From: Gemmatimonadaceae bacterium
GTDB lineage: Bacteria > Gemmatimonadota > Gemmatimonadetes > Gemmatimonadales > Gemmatimonadaceae
Direction of reading: 5' to 3'
Length of the DNA stretch: 5,658 nt
Assembly: GCA_025936015.1 (NCBI GenBank)
Contig: JAICUE010000196.1
Span: forward strand, 1 to 5,658
The position numbers and the translations under genes were made by a program. How positions within the stretch are numbered: the stretch's first letter is position 1; each line of letters begins with the position of its first letter. Under the pieces are notes generated by a model that was given only the letters and a program-made list of their open reading frames with translations, was not told where the DNA came from and ran no database searches. Below are positions 1 through 5,658 of the stretch, one piece after another.

Positions 1-33
1 CGCTACGCCGCCAGGAGCGCGTCCCGCACCTAA
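1..33 (+). CDS. possible C-terminal tail of an upstream gene (partial)
   Basis: Reading from base 1 in frame 1 gives ten codons (RYAARSASRT) and then TAA at 31-33. All ten codons end in G or C, matching the codon habit of the genes downstream, so this may be the 3' end of a gene whose body lies outside the window. It is too short to identify. Frame 3 also stays open, to a TAG at 54-56, with 13 of 17 sense codons ending in G or C, and is a rival reading. It is also possible that no gene ends here. Confidence 0.25.
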   Translation, partial: RYAARSASRT

Positions 34-70
34 CCCTCAGCCCCTCTCACGGTTAGCGGGTCCATTGCGC

Positions 71-76
71 TATTGT
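71..76 (+). promoter_or_regulatory. weak -10-like element upstream of maeB
   Basis: TATTGT at 71-76 matches the sigma-70 -10 consensus at four of six positions and lies in the only AT-rich patch before the ATG at 91. No recognisable -35 element lies 16-18 bases upstream. If it is used, transcription would start near base 83 and leave only a few untranslated bases, in keeping with the missing Shine-Dalgarno sequence. The call is weak. Confidence 0.2.
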
Positions 77-90
77 TCTTGTCTGACTCT

Positions 91-2403
91 ATGACAAAGA
101 AACAGGACGCACTCGACTACCACGCCCGCGGCCGGCCCGGCAAGATCGCCGTCGTTCCGACGAAGCCGTTGACCAACCAGCGCGAGCTCTCCCTGGCGTA
201 TTCGCCTGGAGTGGCAGAGCCCTGTCTCGAGATCCAGCGAGACGAGGACCTCGCGTACTCGTATACCGCGAAGGGGAACCTCGTCGCCGTCGTCACCAAC
301 GGCACCGCGGTGCTCGGCCTCGGCAACATTGGCGCGGCCGCCGGCAAGCCGGTGATGGAGGGCAAGGGAAACCTCTTCAAGCAGTTCGCTGATCTCGACG
401 TGTTCGATCTCGAGGTCGGCTCCGAGAACCCGGAAGACGTCATCCGGTTCTGCCAGCTTCTCGAACCTACCGTCGGCGGCATCAACCTCGAGGACATCAA
501 GTCTCCCGACTGTTTCTACATCGAGGAGACGCTGCGGAAGACGATGCAGATCCCCGTCTTCCACGACGATCAGCACGGGACCGCAATCATCTCCGGCGCC
601 GCGCTCCTCAATGCGCTCGAGATCACCGGGAAGGACATCTCGCAGATTCGCGTCGTGTTCTCCGGCGCCGGCGCAGCGGCGATCGCGACGGGCGAGCACT
701 ACATCCGGCTCGGCGTCCAGCGCGAGAACATCCTGATGTGCGATCGCGCCGGCGTGATCTATCAGGGCCGCTCCGGCGAGATGGATCCGTACAAGGCGCG
801 CTTCGCCAACAAGACCGACGCTCGCACCATCGCCGACGCGCTCATCGGGGCGGACGTCTTCGTCGGGCTGTCAGTCGCCGGCGCCGTGACGGGTGAGATG
901 ATCGCGACGATGGCCAAGTCCCCGATCATCTTCGCGCTGGCGAATCCGGTTCCCGAAATCCTGCCTGACGAAGTACGCGCCTTCCGCGATGACGCGATCA
1001 TCGCGACCGGGCGCAGCGACTATCCGAATCAGGTCAACAACGTCCTCGGCTTTCCGTTCATCTTCCGCGGCGCGCTCGATGTCCGGGCGACGACGGTCAA
1101 CGAAGAGATGAAGATGGCAGCGACGCGCGCGCTCGCGCTGCTCGCGAAGCAGGATGTGCCGGACTCGGTCTCGGCGTTGTACGGGATGCGCTCGGTGAAG
1201 TTCGGCGCCGAGTATCTCATCCCCTTCCCCTTCGATCCGCGCGTGCTGCTCTGGGTCGCCCCCGCCGTCGCCTGGGCCGCGGTCGCGACCGGAGTGGCGC
1301 GCGACTTCATCGAGCTCGATCAGTACCGCGAGCAGCTCGAAGTGCGGCTCGGTCGGGCGAAGGGGATCATGCGCGGGCTGATCAACCGCGCGGTCGCCGA
1401 TCCGCGCACAGTCGTCTTTCCGGAAGGCGACGACGCACGGATCATCCGCGCAGCGCAGATCTGTGTCGATGAGGGACTGGCCCGTCCGATCCTTCTCGGC
1501 AAGCGTGAGACGATCGAGAGCGTCGCCGAGCAGAATGGGATCTCCCTCGACGAGATCACGATCGAAGACCCGGTCACCTCGTCGCGCCGCGAGACGTACG
1601 CGCGCTATCTCTGGGAGCGCCGCCAGCGGAAGGGACTCAGCCTCAGCGCCGCGAATCAACAGGTGCTGAACGGCAACTACTTCGGCAGCTGCATGGTTGC
1701 GTGCGGCGACGCCGACGCGCTCGTCTCCGGCGTCGGCATGCACTACCCCGAGACGATCCGGCCGGCGCTCGAGGTGATCGGCGCCCACCCTAACGCGAAG
1801 ACGGTGAGCGGGATGTACATGCTCGTCTTCGACAAGAAGGTCGTGTTCTGCGCCGACACGACCGTCAACATCGACCCCACCGCCGAGCAGGTTGCGCAGA
1901 TCGCCTATGCAGCCACGCGGATCGTGAAGACCTTCGGCATCGAGCCGAAGATCGCGATGCTGTCCTTCTCCAATTTCGGATCGGTGCGGCGCCCCGAGAC
2001 GGAGAAGATGGCGCGCGCCGCGGAACTCCTGCGCGAGCGCGATCCGTCGCTCGAGGTGGACGGCGAGATGCAGGCGGACACTGCGCTCGATCCGATCATG
2101 ATGCGCGAGGATTATCCGCACAGCGCTCTGCGTGACGAAGCGAACGTACTGATCTTCCCCAACCTCGCCGCCGGCAACATCGCCTACAAGCTGCTGATGC
2201 ACCTGGGCGGCGCGACGGCGATCGGGCCGATCCTCGTCGGAATGCGCCGCCCGATCCATGTGCTCGAGCGCGGCGCCGACGTGCAGGACATCGTCAACAT
2301 GGCGGCCGTCGCCGTGGTCGATGCGCAGGAACGCACCCAGCCGGCGGCGAGCTGGCCTTACGAGGCCGCGCCGACCGCCCAGACGAATTTCTCGAAACTA
2401 TAA
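91..2403 (+). CDS. maeB: NADP-dependent malic enzyme, hybrid malic enzyme/phosphotransacetylase-like (MaeB type)
   Basis: This cytoplasmic enzyme oxidatively decarboxylates malate to pyruvate and CO2, making NADPH. It has 770 residues, the usual length of the hybrid class. The N-terminal malic enzyme domain (about 1-425) shows the tyrosine motif AYSPGVAEPC (Tyr37), the lysine motif GKPVMEGKGN, divalent-metal motifs NLEDI (near 134) and FHDDQHGT (Asp159, Asp160), the dinucleotide loop SGAGAAA (near 192) and YPNQVNNVLGFPFIFRGA. From about residue 427 a phosphotransacetylase-like domain follows, with VVFPEGDDARII, SFSNFGSVRRPETEK, DGEMQADTAL and FPNLAAGNIAYK. In E. coli MaeB this domain is regulatory (acetyl-CoA sensing) and lacks phosphotransacetylase activity; the same role is inferred here. 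NADP preference comes from family membership, not from a residue I can assign. ATG at 91 is preferred to the in-frame TTG at 73 because homologues begin close to the MTKKQDALDYH segment. There is no Shine-Dalgarno sequence before it. pckA follows after 7 bases. Confidence 0.95.
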   Translation: MTKKQDALDYHARGRPGKIAVVPTKPLTNQRELSLAYSPGVAEPCLEIQRDEDLAYSYTAKGNLVAVVTNGTAVLGLGNIGAAAGKPVMEGKGNLFKQFADLDVFDLEVGSENPEDVIRFCQLLEPTVGGINLEDIKSPDCFYIEETLRKTMQIPVFHDDQHGTAIISGAALLNALEITGKDISQIRVVFSGAGAAAIATGEHYIRLGVQRENILMCDRAGVIYQGRSGEMDPYKARFANKTDARTIADALIGADVFVGLSVAGAVTGEMIATMAKSPIIFALANPVPEILPDEVRAFRDDAIIATGRSDYPNQVNNVLGFPFIFRGALDVRATTVNEEMKMAATRALALLAKQDVPDSVSALYGMRSVKFGAEYLIPFPFDPRVLLWVAPAVAWAAVATGVARDFIELDQYREQLEVRLGRAKGIMRGLINRAVADPRTVVFPEGDDARIIRAAQICVDEGLARPILLGKRETIESVAEQNGISLDEITIEDPVTSSRRETYARYLWERRQRKGLSLSAANQQVLNGNYFGSCMVACGDADALVSGVGMHYPETIRPALEVIGAHPNAKTVSGMYMLVFDKKVVFCADTTVNIDPTAEQVAQIAYAATRIVKTFGIEPKIAMLSFSNFGSVRRPETEKMARAAELLRERDPSLEVDGEMQADTALDPIMMREDYPHSALRDEANVLIFPNLAAGNIAYKLLMHLGGATAIGPILVGMRRPIHVLERGADVQDIVNMAAVAVVDAQERTQPAASWPYEAAPTAQTNFSKL

Positions 2404-2410
2404 GAGCCGT

Positions 2411-4036
<1,626 letters not shown>

Positions 4037-4049
4037 CCGGCTCGGCGAC

Positions 4050-4108
4050 ACGCGGGGGGACGATTCCGGCAGCGCATAACGGTGCTGTCGGCGGTCGTCC
4101 CCCCGCGT
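4050..4108 (+). terminator. long stable hairpin after pckA, probable terminator or mRNA 3' end
   Basis: A 14-base perfect inverted repeat pairs 4050-4063 (ACGCGGGGGGACGA) with 4095-4108. Two G-T wobble pairs and one bulged base (C4092) follow, then ten more pairs (4066-4075 with 4082-4091, two of them wobble), closing on a six-base loop ATAACG at 4076-4081. This gives about 26 pairs in a 59-base element, starting 13 bases after the pckA stop. No T-run follows on either strand, so it is not a classical intrinsic terminator. It may work as a U-tract-less terminator, as a block protecting the pckA mRNA 3' end from exonucleases, or with Rho. The right arm ends at the proposed -10 of the next gene. 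The structure is directly visible; the function is inferred. Confidence 0.65.
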
Positions 4109-4113
4109 AGCTT
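4085..4113 (+). promoter_or_regulatory. possible promoter for the HD hydrolase gene, leaderless arrangement
   Basis: TAGCTT at 4108-4113 fits the loose TAnnnT -10 pattern. It ends 7 bases before the ATG at 4121, the spacing seen for leaderless genes in several GC-rich bacteria. A poor -35 match, CTGTCG (4085-4090), lies 17 bases upstream. There is no Shine-Dalgarno sequence before the ATG, which supports a very short or absent leader. The -35 lies inside the right half of the hairpin. Confidence 0.3.
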
Positions 4114-4117
4114 ACGC
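4105..4117. repeat. 13-base palindrome over the proposed -10, possible operator
   Basis: GCGTA (4105-4109) and TACGC (4113-4117) are perfect inverted arms around GCT, covering the candidate -10 and stopping 3 bases before the ATG at 4121. The left arm is shared with the end of the long hairpin, so as RNA the two folds compete for 4105-4108. It could bind a repressor or could be chance in GC-rich sequence. Confidence 0.25.
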
Positions 4118-4120
4118 ACC

Positions 4121-5398
4121 ATGCGCCCGACGATCGTCCGCGATCCCCTCTGGAAGAATGTCCGCCTCGACGAGACGGCCCGGCAGCTCGTGGACTCGGC
4201 GCCGTTCCAGCGACTCCGCTACGTTCGCCAGCTCGGCCTCGCGCACCTCGTGTATCCCGGTGCGACGCACACCCGCTTCGAGCACGCATTAGGCGCCTAT
4301 CACCTCGCCAGCCTGACGACCGGCCTGCTCGCCGAGAGCGGCTCGCTGCGCGAAGTCGATCCCGTCGAGGTGGAGGTCGTTCGCGCGGCGGCGCTGCTCC
4401 ACGACATCGGGCACTATCCGTTCTCGCACGCGCTCGAGGAGATCGGTGCACCGCATCACGAGGAAGTCGCCCGGCCGCTGGTTACGCGCGGCGCGATCGC
4501 CGACATTCTCCGCCGCGCACTCGGCAGCGACGCACCCAATCGGATCATGGCGCTGATTCGCGGCGAGAGCCTGTCGCCGCTCCAGGGACTGATCTCCGGG
4601 TCGCTCGACCTCGACAAGCTCGACTACCTCCGCCGCGATGCCTTCATGTGCGGCGTGCCGTACGGCGAGATCGACGTCGAGCGGCTGCTCACCGCGATCG
4701 CCGTCGTGCGCGACCCTGACACGCTCGCCCACTCGATCGGCGTCGCCGAAAAGGCGCTGTCCGCGCTCGAGTCGCTGCTCTTCGCGAAGTACCAGATGTA
4801 CCGGAATGTCTATTGGCACCACACGGTGCGCAGCGCGACCGCGATGTACAAGCGCATCGTCGCCGACGCGATCGCCCGGGGCACGCTCCGCGCGGAAGAG
4901 CTCTCCAGCTTAGGCGACGAGGGGCTTCTGTCCGAGCTGAAGCGGCGCGCCCCGTCGCCACTCCTCGACGCGCTGTCCGCTCGGCGACTGCACAAGCGCG
5001 CCATCCAGTGCCCCGCCGCCGAGCTGCCAGCCGGCGCGGGTGAGTGGATCGCGAACGACCACGCACTCGTCACCGTCGTGGAGAACCGGCTCGCCAGGGA
5101 GCGCGGGCTCCCGCCGGGCGCGATCCTGCTGGACTACCCGGCGAAGACCCAGATGCTCGGCCTCGACCTTCCCGTGGTTCGCCGCTCGGGCGCGGTCGTC
5201 CGCCTGACCTCGGCGGGGCTGGAGGGCGCGATCCACCTGCCCGCACTCAGCCAGCAGCTGTACGCTTCGGCGCGGTGGCTGCGAGTGTTCGTCGCCGACC
5301 GCATCGAGCTCCCGACGCACGCCGTGTCACAGCTCGCCGCGATGTCGGCGTCGGACGTCCGCGCGCGCCTGCGAAACGACGCCGCGCTGCTCGACTAG
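4121..5398 (+). CDS. HD-domain phosphohydrolase, COG1078 / SAMHD1-like family
   Basis: This is a 425-residue cytoplasmic metal-dependent phosphohydrolase. The HD-family metal set is complete: His55 in RFEHALGAYHLA, His94-Asp95 in LLHDIGHYPFSH, and Asp165 in LDLDKLDYLRRD. These match His167, His206-Asp207 and Asp311 of human SAMHD1. His98, His103 and the HHEE segment just after add the usual active-site histidines, and YWHHTVR further on is typical of this group. Residues from about 230 form the family's C-terminal region, ending in predicted mixed helix and strand. A characterised relative, Enterococcus faecalis EF1143, is a dNTP triphosphohydrolase. dNTP hydrolysis is therefore plausible here, but the substrate cannot be read from sequence. 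ATG at 4121 is chosen over the in-frame GTG at 4082 because family proteins start near RDPLWKNVRLD and the GTG lies inside the hairpin. It probably has its own promoter. It converges with the next gene, 7 bases apart. Confidence 0.9.
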   Translation: MRPTIVRDPLWKNVRLDETARQLVDSAPFQRLRYVRQLGLAHLVYPGATHTRFEHALGAYHLASLTTGLLAESGSLREVDPVEVEVVRAAALLHDIGHYPFSHALEEIGAPHHEEVARPLVTRGAIADILRRALGSDAPNRIMALIRGESLSPLQGLISGSLDLDKLDYLRRDAFMCGVPYGEIDVERLLTAIAVVRDPDTLAHSIGVAEKALSALESLLFAKYQMYRNVYWHHTVRSATAMYKRIVADAIARGTLRAEELSSLGDEGLLSELKRRAPSPLLDALSARRLHKRAIQCPAAELPAGAGEWIANDHALVTVVENRLARERGLPPGAILLDYPAKTQMLGLDLPVVRRSGAVVRLTSAGLEGAIHLPALSQQLYASARWLRVFVADRIELPTHAVSQLAAMSASDVRARLRNDAALLD

Positions 5399-5405
5399 CA
5401 GCTCC

Positions 5406-5658
5406 TCAGCTCTCCGCCAGCGACCACGCCTTCCGCAGTGCGTCGGCGACTTCCAGTGGATCGCCGCCGGCGACCGAGCTGCCTAACGTCACCGCCGCGG
5501 CCGCGACCGCGAGCGTCCGCTTCACCTCGCCGACGCGCTGCACCGCGCGTTTCAACCGCGCAGCCGCGCGAGTGATGTCGGCGACGTTCGCGCCGTTCGC
5601 TTCCATCGTCTGGTGGATCGCGCGATCGGCCATCTCGGACGACATCCGTCGCAGTGTC
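5406..5658 (-). CDS. hypothetical protein, C-terminal part, probably cut by the window edge
   Basis: The minus-strand frame ends with TGA at 5408-5406 and stays open to the window edge. An ATG at 5645 would give a 79-residue protein. No Shine-Dalgarno sequence precedes that ATG and the residues before it (TLRR) continue in the same style, so a longer protein entering from the right is more likely. The visible part has a helical, charged stretch (DITRAAARLKRAVQRVGEVKR), then a short alanine/valine-rich segment (TLAVAAAAVTLGSSVAGG) and an acidic tail. This resembles the C-terminal portion of small membrane-anchored helical proteins such as the DUF948 type, but that comparison is by memory and weak. 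The alanine-rich segment is short for a membrane span. It contains one TTA leucine codon, within the GCCTAACG octamer. Function is unknown. Confidence 0.6.
   Translation of the reverse strand, partial: TLRRMSSEMADRAIHQTMEANGANVADITRAAARLKRAVQRVGEVKRTLAVAAAAVTLGSSVAGGDPLEVADALRKAWSLAES

Noticed and set aside
30..56. Inverted repeat CTAACC/GGTTAG before maeB as a terminator
   Set aside because: It has only six pairs with a 15-base loop and no T-run, so it is too weak to call. It may simply reflect the CCTAAC motif.
871..2259. Long minus-strand open frame (462 codons) opposite maeB
   Set aside because: It is antisense to a strongly recognised enzyme, with an Arg/Asp/His/Ala-rich translation and no motif. 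This is the usual shadow frame in GC-rich DNA.
2258..2410. N-terminal extension of pckA by 51 codons overlapping maeB
   Set aside because: The added residues are Arg/Pro/Ser-rich shadow of the maeB 3' end. ATG at 2411 gives the normal family length with motifs at expected positions.
4082..4120. GTG start 13 codons upstream of the HD gene ATG
   Set aside because: It lies within the hairpin, has no ribosome binding site, and adds residues not typical of the family N-terminus.
5400..5411. AGCT-CCTC-AGCT at the convergent gene ends as a bidirectional terminator
   Set aside because: It has only four base pairs, which could easily be chance, and no T-tract follows on either strand.

Overview
This is a GC-rich bacterial window (roughly two thirds G+C by eye, with G or C in most third codon positions). 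It holds ordinary central-metabolism and housekeeping genes. There is no sign of a phage, insertion sequence, CRISPR array or defence cassette. The lineage cannot be fixed from the sequence. The GC content, the hybrid malic enzyme, the ATP-type PEP carboxykinase and the near absence of Shine-Dalgarno sequences would fit a Gemmatimonadota-like or other environmental GC-rich bacterium, but this is only an inference.

Layout: bases 1-33 may be the last codons of an upstream + strand gene. Bases 91-2403 encode a full-length hybrid malic enzyme (malic enzyme domain fused to a phosphotransacetylase-like domain, MaeB type). After 7 bases, 2411-4036 encode an ATP-dependent phosphoenolpyruvate carboxykinase (PckA). 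Bases 4037-4120 are the only intergenic gap of any size. They carry a striking hairpin of about 26 base pairs (4050-4108) and then a possible promoter with a 13-base palindrome. Bases 4121-5398 encode an HD-domain phosphohydrolase of the COG1078/SAMHD1-like type. The last 250 bases hold the 3' end of a convergent minus-strand gene of unknown function that probably continues past the window edge.

Function: maeB and pckA are almost certainly co-transcribed. Together they drain C4 acids from the TCA cycle, malate to pyruvate and oxaloacetate to PEP. They would therefore set the flux into gluconeogenesis and NADPH supply during growth on organic acids, acetate or amino acids. The HD hydrolase looks like a separate transcription unit, set apart by the hairpin.

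The two signals not explained by the genes are the long hairpin after pckA and an over-frequent octamer, GCCTAACG. The octamer occurs five times, always on the + strand, including once inside the minus-strand gene, where it forces a rare TTA leucine codon. No convincing novel system was found.
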